From positions 1 through 64,000 of the forward strand of contig NZ_CADIKK010000034.1 in the NCBI RefSeq assembly GCF_902859915.1: a stretch of DNA of 64,000 nucleotides. The letters run 5' to 3'. Every line of letters starts with the position of its first letter. Positions within the stretch are counted from its first letter, which is position 1. The DNA comes from Paraburkholderia ultramafica. Its GTDB lineage: Bacteria > Pseudomonadota > Gammaproteobacteria > Burkholderiales > Burkholderiaceae. The translations under genes were made by a program, and so were the position numbers. Shown in pieces: positions 18,380 to 25,629 of this stretch. The notes beneath the pieces are model-generated. The model was not told the DNA's origin, did no database searches, and saw only the letters and a list, made by a program, of their open reading frames with translations.

Positions 18380-19855
18380 ATGATCACCCTGCGCGCCCTT
18401 CCGCCTCTTGCCATTCTCAGCGTCATGCTCATGGCCTCATGTGCGAACACCGATGGCATCTCGCCTCGATCGGCGATGATCGACGATCACGCCGTCGATC
18501 TCGGCCACGTAATTGAAGCCGCACTCACCGACGCGAACTGGCCGACAGACGGATGGTGGTCCCACTGGAACGATGCTCAGCTCGACGAGCTGGTCGCGAA
18601 AGCCGTTTTCAACAACCCGTCGCTCAAGATCGCTCTAGCACGGGTCGACCAGGCCGACGAGCTTGCGCGAATGGCCGGTGCGTCGCGCTACCCCAACGTA
18701 TCCGTCAGCGGGGATTTCACACGGACCCGCTTTGCTCGCTATGCCAGTCCCAGCCCACCTGGCGGCAACACTGTGTGGAGCAACGCGATCGGCGTCAACC
18801 TCGGATACGAACTGGATCTGTGGGGGAAGCATCGCAGCGAACTGGAAGGCGCGCTGGACAACGCGCAGGCCGCCTCCGCCGACGCCCGTGTGGTGAAACT
18901 GACGCTTCAGACTGCGGTCGCTCGCACCTACGTCGCGTTTTCGCGTTCATTCGACGAGCGGGATGTCGCTGAAGCCACGCTTGCCCGCCAGCAAAATACC
19001 GTAGACATTATCGAACGGCGTGTGAAGGCCGGGCTGGCCAGCCCGCTCGAAGTCGTGCAGGCACGCACGCCGGTTAGCGCGACCCGGGCCAGCATCGAGG
19101 AATTCAACCGTCAAATCACGCTAACCCGCAATGCGCTCGCCGTGTTGATCGGAGAAGGGCCAGGTGCCGGTGCGAGCTTGGTTCGCCCCGCGCTGCGCCT
19201 CGATGTGCCCGTTGCGTTGCCGGCGACGCTTCCGGCAAACCTGGTCGCCCGTAGGCCCGATATCGCGGCCATGCGCTGGCGGGTCGAGACCAGCGCAAAG
19301 GTCATCGATGTGGCAAGAGCCGACTTCTATCCGAACATCGATCTGATTGCGACTGCCGGGTTGGTGTCGGCAGCGTTCGGGGGATTTTTCACGTTGATCA
19401 ACAACGACGCACTCGTACACTCATTCGGCGCTGCGATCTCGTTGCCGATTTTCGACGGCGGCCTCCGCAAGGGACGATACGGGGTCGCCGTCGCCAGTTA
19501 CGACCAGGCCGTCGAGACCTACAATCAGACCGTCCTCGCGGCATTCCGGGACGTTGCCGATCAAGTGACTTCCCTGCAGTCGCTCGGCAGACAGCAGATC
19601 GAGATCGAAGCTACGGTAGAGTCAGCCCAGAGTGCGTACGACTACGCGATCAAGGGGTATCGAGCCGGCATCGCCGATTATCTGAGCGTCCTGTCTACGC
19701 AAACCGAGCTGCTTCAGGCGCAGGAACGCCTCACCATTGTTCGTGCGGCGCGCCTGGACAGCTGGGCACAGTTGATGATGGCGCTCGGCGGCGGCGTGGA
19801 AGCGGGCGCTGCCGAATCAGCACACAAAACGACGAGGGCGACCGATGTTCACTGA
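18380..19855 (+). CDS. Outer-membrane factor lipoprotein (NodT-type)
   Basis: The product starts with a lipoprotein signal (MITLRALPPLAILSVMLMAS, then the Cys at about residue 21). It continues with the two-fold OMF repeat: WWSHWNDAQLDELVAKAVFNNPSL, LGYELDLWGKHRSELEGA, LVARRPDIAAMRWRVE and PIFDGGLRKGRYGVA. It is the TolC-like exit duct of the pump. It begins 15 nt after the FUSC stop and overlaps the DUF1656 gene by 11 nt, which indicates translational coupling. Length is 491 residues, normal for the family. Confidence 0.92.
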   Translation: MITLRALPPLAILSVMLMASCANTDGISPRSAMIDDHAVDLGHVIEAALTDANWPTDGWWSHWNDAQLDELVAKAVFNNPSLKIALARVDQADELARMAGASRYPNVSVSGDFTRTRFARYASPSPPGGNTVWSNAIGVNLGYELDLWGKHRSELEGALDNAQAASADARVVKLTLQTAVARTYVAFSRSFDERDVAEATLARQQNTVDIIERRVKAGLASPLEVVQARTPVSATRASIEEFNRQITLTRNALAVLIGEGPGAGASLVRPALRLDVPVALPATLPANLVARRPDIAAMRWRVETSAKVIDVARADFYPNIDLIATAGLVSAAFGGFFTLINNDALVHSFGAAISLPIFDGGLRKGRYGVAVASYDQAVETYNQTVLAAFRDVADQVTSLQSLGRQQIEIEATVESAQSAYDYAIKGYRAGIADYLSVLSTQTELLQAQERLTIVRAARLDSWAQLMMALGGGVEAGAAESAHKTTRATDVH

Positions 19856-20045
19856 ACTGTCCTTCATCTCGCTTCTCGTGCCGAGCCTCCTGCCGATCTT
19901 CGTCGGCTGCTGCATCGCCTACTGGATCGCCGACAGGCTACTCGGCCGCACCGGCCTTTACCGACACGTCTGGCACCCCGCGTTATTCCGCGTCTCGTTG
20001 TTCGTGTCCCTATTCAGTGGTATCGGCCTTCTTCTCGGCCGGTAA
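19845..20045 (+). CDS. DUF1656 small inner-membrane protein (AaeX-like)
   Basis: The 66-residue protein has two membrane segments (LLVPSLLPIFVGCCIAYWIA and LFRVSLFVSLFSGIGLLLG) around a DRLLGRTGLYRHVWHPALFR loop. This is the AaeX/DUF1656 pattern found between FUSC and HlyD genes. Its role in the pump is unknown; a small accessory subunit is likely. It overlaps the OMF gene and precedes the HlyD gene by 30 nt. Confidence 0.9.
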   Translation: MFTELSFISLLVPSLLPIFVGCCIAYWIADRLLGRTGLYRHVWHPALFRVSLFVSLFSGIGLLLGR

Positions 20046-20075
20046 TCGTCAACCGATCACGCTCAGAACGACGCC

Positions 20076-21017
20076 ATGCGCCTCCAAACCTTGATCCGCA
20101 TAGCAGTGACGCTGCTATTGTTCGCGCTGGCGGTCTCGCTCGCCTACGCGCTCTGGGAACGCTATATGTATGCGCCATGGACGCGCGACGGTCGCATTCG
20201 GGCAAAGGTCATCAACATCGCCTCGGATGTGTCCGGGATCGTCACGGACGTGCTCATCAACGACAACCAGGTCGTACATCGGGGAGACGTTCTATTCCGC
20301 ATCGACAAGGACCGGTTCCGGTATGCACTCGCGCAAGCCGACGCGCAAGTCGCACTGCGCAAGTCGGAACTCGACATGCGCGCGCAACAGGCGTCCAGAC
20401 GGGCACAACTGGAAAGCTCAGTCATTTCCGCGGAAGCGCGAGAAGACGCCGGCGCACAGGCACGTCAGGCGATGGCCAACTATCAGGCCGCGCTCGCGGC
20501 TCGAGACGTAGCCCGTCTGAATCTCACCCGCAGCGACATCAAGGCACCGGTCGACGGATACATTACCAACCTCAATCTCTATCCCGGCGATTACGCCAGC
20601 GCCGGCGTCGCGCGGCTGGCACTGATCGACGCGAACTCCTACTGGGCTTACGGATATTTTGAGGAAACGAAGCTACCTCAGGTGAAGATCGGCGATCGTG
20701 CGGAGGTTAGACTGCTGTCCGGCGGAGCGCCAGTGGCGGGCCACGTCGAAAGCATCGCTCGCGGCATTACCGATCGCGACAACCAGTCAAACTCGACGTT
20801 ACTCGCCGACGTGAATCCGATCTTCACCTGGGTGAGATTGGCTCAGCGAGTTCCCGTCCGGATTCACCTCGACGATATACCTCGCGACCTCGTGATTGCG
20901 GCAGGCACGACCTGCACAGTAACCATTCGATCAAGTGAGACCGGCCCCGTACGCGGCACGTTGGCCGATGCGCATCCCGCGAGCGCACATCCCGATTCCG
21001 CGCTGACGGCACGCTAA
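20076..21017 (+). CDS. HlyD-family periplasmic adaptor (AaeA-like)
   Basis: A single N-terminal membrane anchor (LIRIAVTLLLFALAVSLAYAL) is followed by APWTRDGRIRAKVINIASDV, a biotinyl-lipoyl half (VSGIVTDVLINDNQVVHRGD), a short alpha-hairpin and the second half (RSDIKAPVDGYITNLNLYPGDY). At 313 residues it matches the short AaeA/EmrA-type adaptors. It connects the FUSC protein to the outer-membrane factor. It is the last gene of the operon; no clear terminator hairpin was found after it. Confidence 0.92.
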   Translation: MRLQTLIRIAVTLLLFALAVSLAYALWERYMYAPWTRDGRIRAKVINIASDVSGIVTDVLINDNQVVHRGDVLFRIDKDRFRYALAQADAQVALRKSELDMRAQQASRRAQLESSVISAEAREDAGAQARQAMANYQAALAARDVARLNLTRSDIKAPVDGYITNLNLYPGDYASAGVARLALIDANSYWAYGYFEETKLPQVKIGDRAEVRLLSGGAPVAGHVESIARGITDRDNQSNSTLLADVNPIFTWVRLAQRVPVRIHLDDIPRDLVIAAGTTCTVTIRSSETGPVRGTLADAHPASAHPDSALTAR

Positions 21018-21195
21018 CCCGGAGGTGTTCCGATAAGCGGAAACGTGCGGTTTCACCATTCGCGACTTCCGCAAATGGCCCTCAAACCCATACTAAACAT
21101 CCGGTCCCTGCCCTCGAAGTTCATGTCCACTTTTGTTGCAGGGACTGTGGCGTTTCAGCACGCCCGTAGAGCGAGATAGTCAGGCTGTAGCCAAT

Positions 21196-21570
21196 TTACC
21201 CGGCCGTGTCATCGACAAAACCGAGCTCGCGTCCCAACCACTCGAGGCGGCAAGACCAGTCACTCACTGCGGTACCGTCGTGAATGTCTTCGAGTTCGAT
21301 CAACAAGCCGATCATTGCCTTCGACCGGACATCGACCCCAGACGCCGCGAGCGCCTGAAGCAGAGGGCTGTCGGGATAGCTTCGTAAGTACGAGATGCCG
21401 AGCTGTTCCAGAGCGGGATCATAGTATTCCTCCCGAATCAGGCAGCCAATCGCGCATTTGCGCCCTTGGTAGCCGCGCAAGCGGCACGATCCGGTTTCAT
21501 CTTCGGACACCGCCTGCTGCGCAAGCAAATGGTGCCGTACACGTTCGTATACCGCATGGCTGTCCAGCAC
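21196..21570 (-). CDS. Hypothetical protein, paralogue of the next gene
   Basis: The 124-residue product carries CRLRGYQGRKCAIGCLIREEYY and ends with LEDIHDGTAVSDWSCRLEWL. The same architecture appears in the 141-residue protein just upstream: a Gly/Cys-rich loop, IGxLIxxxxY, then an L-x-(I/V)HD-x5-W-x2-RLxxxxREFG end. They are tandem paralogues with only 5 nt between them, so they are cotranscribed. I do not recognise the family. The start ATG at 21570 follows the upstream stop closely, with a GGAG-type site inside the preceding codons (CAGGAGTAG). Confidence 0.65.
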   Translation of the reverse strand: MLDSHAVYERVRHHLLAQQAVSEDETGSCRLRGYQGRKCAIGCLIREEYYDPALEQLGISYLRSYPDSPLLQALAASGVDVRSKAMIGLLIELEDIHDGTAVSDWSCRLEWLGRELGFVDDTAG

Positions 21571-21575
21571 GGCAC

Positions 21576-22001
21576 CTACTCCTGAATCAAGACGTCTCGC
21601 GTTGCAATCCCGAACTCACGTGCAATTGAGCGGAGTCGATCGTTCCACTCCCAAACGCCGAACGCGTCATGTACGTTTTGCAGGCAACTCAGCAGGCGCA
21701 CCGTGCGGGAGTCGTCAATATCGATTCTTGCCCGGCGAAGCGCCTTTCTCAGCGCCGCAACGCCTGTCTCCATCCACGCGGGAATCTCATCGGGCTGCTT
21801 GCCGATATACCGTACCGGCACTCCTTCCATCGCAGTGGTGTAGTCACGGGGTGCAATGAGGCCGCCAATCGGGCAACCGCCGCATGGACCGCGATAAGCC
21901 CCCCCTCCACCGGGGAGTAACGCCGAACGGTGTTGCGATTTCAGGTGAGCGACCGCGAAGTCGAAGATTTCCTGGTCCGATCGAAACACGACGCGTTTCA
22001 T
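21576..22001 (-). CDS. Hypothetical protein with Gly/Cys-rich loop
   Basis: The product starts MKRVVFRSDQEIFDFAVAHL, with a good GGAGGCTC site upstream, and is 141 residues long. A GGGGAYRGPCGGCPIGGLI segment at about residues 31-50 contains a CGGC pair that could bind a metal or form a disulphide. The C-terminal LQNVHDAFGVWEWNDRLRS matches the downstream paralogue. Function unknown. It ends the minus-strand run of small genes together with the gene at 21196. Confidence 0.7.
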   Translation of the reverse strand: MKRVVFRSDQEIFDFAVAHLKSQHRSALLPGGGGAYRGPCGGCPIGGLIAPRDYTTAMEGVPVRYIGKQPDEIPAWMETGVAALRKALRRARIDIDDSRTVRLLSCLQNVHDAFGVWEWNDRLRSIAREFGIATRDVLIQE

Positions 22002-22038
22002 TTTGAGCCTCCTTCACAGCGGCAAATCAGCGATTGCA

Positions 22039-22263
22039 TCACGCGTAAGGCATTGAATGCCGTGTGCGGTTCGCATGCCTCTTGATATGTAAACAGTCGA
22101 ACAACGGCACGTATTCCCGATCGTCTTCGTCAAAAATGCAGTCGGTACGACGGATCGCGCTGCCCGGCAAACGCGATCGCCAATTTCCGAAATGTTTCCG
22201 ATTTCGCGGGACAGACGGTGTGCGGTCATCGTTGGCTTCTAGTAGCCTGAAAATCCGTTCCAT
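22039..22263 (-). CDS. Possible small protein, 74 residues
   Basis: The frame starts MERIFRLLEANDDRTP inside the 3' end of the zinc-ribbon-like gene at 22239 and ends 38 nt before the next gene. A patterned acidic stretch (CIFDEDDREYVPLFDCLHIK) looks protein-like. The alternative overlapping frame 22014-22229 starts at ATGACCG, which is also present in the duplicated copy but stops there after two codons. Neither frame is recognised; this one is the more plausible. Confidence 0.35.
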   Translation of the reverse strand: MERIFRLLEANDDRTPSVPRNRKHFGNWRSRLPGSAIRRTDCIFDEDDREYVPLFDCLHIKRHANRTRHSMPYA

Positions 22264-22427
22264 TCACCGGTCATTTCGGTGAAGCACTTCACACAGCAGA
22301 GGGCGGTGCTATTCGACCAACAAATAACACGCTTCTGGACGTCTTCCTTCAACTGACCACATTCATCACAGCGATCCAGGACGCGGACCTGCATCGTTCG
22401 GGAGCGCCACTGTTCGAGTGCGTTCAT
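22239..22427 (-). CDS. Small Cys-pair protein, copy 1
   Basis: The 62-residue product starts MNALEQWRSRTMQVRVLDRC and has CDECGQL, then CCVKCF, two CxxC-type pairs about 25 residues apart, suggesting a zinc ribbon. It begins 1 nt after the stop of a 40-residue ORF, a tight coupling repeated exactly in the copy at 23720-24053. Conservation of both frames and of the 1-nt junction across the two diverged copies supports real genes. Function unknown. Confidence 0.6.
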   Translation of the reverse strand: MNALEQWRSRTMQVRVLDRCDECGQLKEDVQKRVICWSNSTALCCVKCFTEMTGEWNGFSGY

Positions 22428-22428
22428 G

Positions 22429-22551
22429 TCATTTGCCCTCGCGTTGATGGGCTATGCCGACCGCAACGTTGATCACGGCCATCTTCCGCAGTTCTGCCGA
22501 CGTCGGATCAGCTCGGCGCAGTTCGAGAAACTCTCTTACGTTCGTGCTCAT
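22429..22551 (-). CDS. 40-residue small protein, copy 1
   Basis: The product begins MSTNVREFLELRRADPTSAE and ends in AVGIAHQREGK. A GTGAGGG site precedes the ATG. The paralogue at 23931 has the same length (40 residues), and most differences between the two DNA copies preserve the protein (EFLELRRADPTSAELRKMA against DLLELRRDDPTSAELRKMA). The sequence predicts one amphipathic helix plus a short tail. It is followed after 1 nt by the Cys-pair gene. Not recognised. Confidence 0.55.
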   Translation of the reverse strand: MSTNVREFLELRRADPTSAELRKMAVINVAVGIAHQREGK

Positions 22552-22559
22552 CGTGGCCC

Positions 22560-22682
22560 TCACCGGGTAGAGATGCGGCTAAAGTCAATAGTCCGGCGAC
22601 ACACATTTTTATTCAGCCCGGGGAACGAACGTGTACTCGTCATACGCGTTGCTACTGATATAAATTCAGTTACGCAGGCCGT
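22560..22682 (-). pseudogene. Degenerate copy of the 42-residue ORF at 24062
   Basis: This segment aligns with the intact small ORF at 24062-24190 but has lost the ATG (ACG), has TGA in place of a Trp codon, and carries a one-base shift. AYDEYTF and RRTIDF are still readable in separate frames. It lies immediately upstream of the 40-residue gene, the same position as in the intact copy. Confidence 0.5.
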
Positions 22683-22814
22683 TTAACGTTGCTGACACTC
22701 AAATGAAAGCGCGAAGTCCTTTGAATCAAGATAGACGGAGGCGCCGAAGAAACCCATTCTACGAACGGTCGCTGCAATCCTCCGTGGGTGTAGCCCAAAA
22801 GTCGCAATCTTCAT
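22683..22814 (-). CDS. 43-residue small protein
   Basis: The minus strand reads GGAAAGGAGCATCCATC before the ATG, one of the strongest Shine-Dalgarno sites in this region. The product starts MKIATFGLHPRRIAATVRRM and continues GFFGASVYLDSKDF, ending CQQR. The RRMxFFxxSVYxD core recurs at 24171-24264 (same strand, N-terminus lost) and again in inverted orientation at 24435-24481, so it is a small repeated gene family. Function unknown. Confidence 0.6.
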   Translation of the reverse strand: MKIATFGLHPRRIAATVRRMGFFGASVYLDSKDFALSFECQQR

Positions 22815-22923
22815 GATGGATGCTCCTTTCCCGTGAGATGGGAGTAACGACGTCTTCACTTTGGCATAGGCCCGACGGCCTTGCAGAGGGAGTCGTCTAT
22901 CACATCAGAGCCGGCGGGTGCAC

Positions 22924-23016
22924 TCATACCTGTAGTCCGGCTGCGATGACAACGGAGATGGCGACGACCCACAACTCAATGGCGGTGAAGCGGGGGTATC
23001 TAATCTTCTTCATCAT
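22924..23016 (-). CDS. 30-residue peptide resembling a type IV prepilin N-terminus
   Basis: A GAGAAGGAAG site precedes two ATGs (23016, 23013). The 30-residue product starts MMKKIRYPRFTAIELWVVAI and ends in a hydrophobic stretch before a TGA. Positively charged residues, then F-T-x-I-E-L and a hydrophobic helix, match the class III signal of type IV prepilins, except that the Gly before Phe is Arg. It may be a membrane micropeptide or the stump of a pilin-like gene; no pilin body follows in frame. Confidence 0.4.
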   Translation of the reverse strand: MMKKIRYPRFTAIELWVVAISVVIAAGLQV

Positions 23017-23109
23017 CTTCCTTCTCATGTCCCACGACAGGAACTTGATCAGGCATTTCTGCCTCTACCGTTACCCGGATACCTGCGGCTTTGGGCCTGC
23101 TCGAGGTTG

Positions 23110-23698
23110 TCAGCCGTGCGCATCCACGTTATCGATACGCCCCGCCGAATACTGCTTCAGCAGTTCTCTGGTTTTCGCGAGATAGACCTCGGGATATTTT
23201 GCAAAGACGGTCTTGAACGCGTCGCTCGTCTTAGCTATCAGGGCACTTCCCGGAAATTCCTTCCTCGTGAGGATGAGAGACTCGGTTGCCGCAATCGGGC
23301 CACCCCTGGCCATCGACGAGGTGAGATATGCGCCAGTCGCCCGAAAAAAAATCCCCCCAGATCCGCACCGCCCCTTCGACGATTACCGCCGCAGCCGGCG
23401 TGAGCGGCGGCGACTCGCATATCAGGCGCAGCACCGACGTAATCGGCCCCGCAGCAACCTCGAAGCGTTCGACTTCGGCTACGTCGCCGGACAAGCCGCT
23501 TACGGGGAGGTCGGCCGTGGAGACGAACAGTTTCATCGGTTCAGCCAGTTCGTGTGCGATATCGTCATCGAGCAAGTCGTCCAAAAAACCCGCGGTGTCG
23601 AGCGCAGACCGCCCTTCCCTACATTTCAGCGTCCAAACGCTGTGGTGATGCGAACTATCACTAAAGGAGTGACCCGCATGATCCTGCGAATGCCCCAT
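23110..23698 (-). pseudogene. Unknown protein of about 195 residues, apparently frameshifted
   Basis: The first frame (23698 to 23231) reads MGHSQDHAGHSFSDSSHHHS, then VWTLKCREGRSALDTAGFLD and LFVSTADLPVSG, up to DWRISHLVDGQ. A second frame then takes over with ARGGPIAATESLILTRKEFP and KTREXLL-like helix sequence to the stop at 23110. Each half looks protein-like where the other does not, so one gene with a shift near 23310-23330 is the simplest reading. A sequencing error or programmed shift cannot be excluded. The family is not recognised. The N-terminus is His-rich. Confidence 0.5.
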
Positions 23699-23719
23699 GC
23701 GGACAGCCTGCAGTCACAT

Positions 23720-23929
23720 TCATTCGGTCATCGTTGGCTTTTGGCAGGCTTCAAATCCGCTACATTCGCCGATCATTTCGGCGAAGCACCTCGCACAGCA
23801 GACGGCGGTAAGATTCGGCCAAGAGTTCACGCGCTTCCGGATGTCTTCCTTCAACTCGCCGCATTCATCGCGGCGATCCAGAACGCGGACCTGCATCGGT
23901 CGGGAGTGCCACCGTTCGAGTGCGTTCAT
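23720..23929 (-). CDS. Small Cys-pair protein, copy 2
   Basis: The 69-residue paralogue of the protein at 22239 starts MNALERWHSRPMQVRVLDRR and has DECGEL and CCARCF. The first Cys of the DxC(D)EC pair is changed to Arg (DRRDEC against DRCDEC), so the putative zinc site would have one ligand fewer. It starts 1 nt after the 40-residue gene. The C-terminal end (ACQKPTMTE) is longer than in copy 1. Confidence 0.6.
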   Translation of the reverse strand: MNALERWHSRPMQVRVLDRRDECGELKEDIRKRVNSWPNLTAVCCARCFAEMIGECSGFEACQKPTMTE

Positions 23930-23930
23930 G

Positions 23931-24053
23931 TCAGCAGCCCTCGCGTTGATCTGCGACGCCGACGGCGATGATGTTCGCGGCCATCTTTCGCAGTTCTGCC
24001 GACGTCGGATCATCTCGGCGCAGCTCGAGCAGATCTCTTGCGTTCGTGCTCAT
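23931..24053 (-). CDS. 40-residue small protein, copy 2
   Basis: The product starts MSTNARDLLELRRDDPTSAE and ends DQREGC. An AAGGGCACG sequence separates the stop of the 42-residue ORF from this ATG. It has the same length and the same 1-nt junction with the following gene as copy 1. Not recognised. Confidence 0.55.
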   Translation of the reverse strand: MSTNARDLLELRRDDPTSAELRKMAANIIAVGVADQREGC

Positions 24054-24061
24054 CGTGCCCT

Positions 24062-24190
24062 TCACTGGATACAGATGCGGACAAAATCAATAGTCCGACG
24101 ATATACGGTCCCGTTCAGCCATGGGTCGAACGTGTACTCGTCGTACGGGTTGCGACCGATACCAATCCAGTTATGCAGAACGTTTAGCAT
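24062..24190 (-). CDS. 42-residue small protein
   Basis: The product starts MLNVLHNWIGIGRNPYDEYT, continues FDPWLNGTVYRRTIDF and ends ICIQ. It overlaps the frame above by 20 nt and ends 8 nt before the next ATG. The DNA is repeated in degenerate form at 22560-22682. The sequence is rich in Trp, Tyr and Asn and looks like a real folded or binding peptide. Not recognised. Confidence 0.5.
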   Translation of the reverse strand: MLNVLHNWIGIGRNPYDEYTFDPWLNGTVYRRTIDFVRICIQ

Positions 24191-24428
24191 GGCTTTGCCA
24201 CTCAGATGAAATCAAAAAATCCCTGAAATCAGCATAGACGGACGACTCAAAGAAAACCATTCTACGAACGGTCACTTCAGTCCTCTGTCTGCATAGCGCG
24301 CCCATACGTTTGGGTACCTTGAGGCATCCCATGAAGTGAGTGTTCGAGTCCTGGCGACGATGTAACGGTATCCGATACCGTAAGCCATCATACGTAGGTA
24401 CGAGACAGCCATTCCCAAACGGGAGCAA
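24171..24428 (-). CDS. ORF ending in the RRMxFFxxSVYxD repeat
   Basis: The open frame ends VTVRRMVFFESSVYADFRDF, then a short tail. This matches the 43-residue protein at 22683 from its residue 16 on, but the upstream part is unrelated, so this copy has lost its native N-terminus. The 24230-24274 part forms one arm of an inverted repeat. A functional product is doubtful. Confidence 0.3.
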   Translation of the reverse strand: MLPFGNGCLVPTYDGLRYRIPLHRRQDSNTHFMGCLKVPKRMGALCRQRTEVTVRRMVFFESSVYADFRDFLISSEWQSHAKRSA

Positions 24429-24481
24429 TGCCTGCCGTTCGTGGAATGGTTTTCTTTGGGTCGTCCGTCTATCCTGATTTC
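24225..24481. repeat. Inverted repeat, arms of about 47 bp
   Basis: Arm 1 (24225-24272) and arm 2 (24435-24481) are reverse complements with only a few mismatches; both contain the SVYxDF-coding stretch (atagacggacgac). A third, direct copy lies at 22718-22768. The arms are about 160 bp apart. They could be duplicated fragments of the 43-residue gene or the ends of a small mobile unit. Confidence 0.6.
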
Positions 24482-24772
24482 ATGGTCGGTGCATTCGCGC
24501 GACACGTCCGCAACGGCAGCGTCTTCTTTGGTCACCAGTTTGTTCGGTCGGAAACCGTTATGTTTGAACAGGCCTCCAAAGGCAATCCGACGAAGGTCAA
24601 TCGCTTCAGCAGGTCGGTTTCGTCAAAGCTGCGCCCATTGGCGCTCGCTCAAAGTGTGGCCGAGCAAACGCAGATCTATTCGCGAGCGCAGAAGACGGAG
24701 CTTGTACTGGAACCCGCGCAGGTTTTGCGGACCATCTCGTTGGAGTTAGCCGGAAGGCTGGCGCGTGCGTGA
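24428..24772 (+). CDS. Unrecognised plus-strand ORF
   Basis: The 114-residue frame starts MPAVRGMVFFGSSVYPDFMV in the inverted copy of the small repeat and continues into VNRFSRSVSSKLRPLALAQS without a recognisable domain. A second frame (24441-24749) overlaps it completely. No RBS is evident. It is listed because nothing else occupies this stretch; it may be non-coding. Confidence 0.2.
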   Translation: MPAVRGMVFFGSSVYPDFMVGAFARHVRNGSVFFGHQFVRSETVMFEQASKGNPTKVNRFSRSVSSKLRPLALAQSVAEQTQIYSRAQKTELVLEPAQVLRTISLELAGRLARA

Positions 24773-24918
24773 CGGCGCCACGTCTTCGGATCTTCGTCTG
24801 GGGATCTCGCGGTGGCGGCCCGATACGATCCGGCGTGCGCAGAGGGACCAGCTCGAGAACCGATTCAAATCGCGGATCGTGTTTGGGTGGAATTGTTAGT
24901 TACCGTTGCGGGGCATTC

Positions 24919-25365
24919 ATGAACCTCAAAATCAGCGGACACCATCTCGAAGTAACTACGGCAATGCGTGAATACGTGGTCACCAAGCTTGAGCGGGTCT
25001 TGCGACATTTCGAACATGTGATCGATGTGACGGTCCTGCTGTCGGTCGACAACCATAAGCAGAAAGGGCAGCGGGCCGAGGTCAACGTCCATGTGAAGGG
25101 GCGAGATATCTTTGTTGAGAGTTCCAATGGGAACCTATACGCTGCGATCGACTTGCTGGTCGACAAGCTCGACAGGCAGGTTGTACGGTACAAGAACCGC
25201 TTGCAAGATCATCATCACGACGGCATCAAATATCGTTCCGCGAACATGACGCCGGCAGGATGCTCGTACGAAGAGTTGTCAGGAATTTCGTGTGGTGAAG
25301 TCGGTATAAAAAGGTCTCATCGCATGGGGCAGGTGAATCGCTTTCCGGATGGAATCGCTAACTGA
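24919..25365 (+). CDS. hpf: Ribosome hibernation promoting factor (HPF/RaiA), extra copy
   Basis: The start at 24919 gives MNLKISGHHLEVTTAMREYV, followed by KLERVLRHFEHVIDVTVLLS and AEVNVHVKGRDIFVESSNGN, the standard short-HPF fold to about residue 105 (NRLQDHHHD). The remaining 43 residues are unrelated to the family and look like read-through into non-coding DNA, so the original stop was probably lost. HPF binds the 30S decoding centre and drives dimerisation of idle ribosomes. It is not beside rpoN as the core copy usually is, so this is an accessory paralogue. Confidence 0.88.
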   Translation: MNLKISGHHLEVTTAMREYVVTKLERVLRHFEHVIDVTVLLSVDNHKQKGQRAEVNVHVKGRDIFVESSNGNLYAAIDLLVDKLDRQVVRYKNRLQDHHHDGIKYRSANMTPAGCSYEELSGISCGEVGIKRSHRMGQVNRFPDGIAN

Positions 25366-25629
25366 TTGACGGCTACCGTGGGCACCAGAGCGATGGTGAG
25401 CCCGGTGCCAAAACGATCCGGATCGGCATGCGGTCAACCATGGATGCCGCGTTCATGCTTCAGGCGTGGCGCATTCGGCAACCGTTGGTAGGTTTCTACC
25501 TGGTTGACCGTTGCTACAGCCTTTGAGAAGTCGCGGGGAAAAATGCATAACACGACGCGTCGACGTCTGATTCCGATGTCTGCATTGCGAGTTGATCGCA
25601 AGCGGATATTCTCCTTGAGGAGCTGGAAA

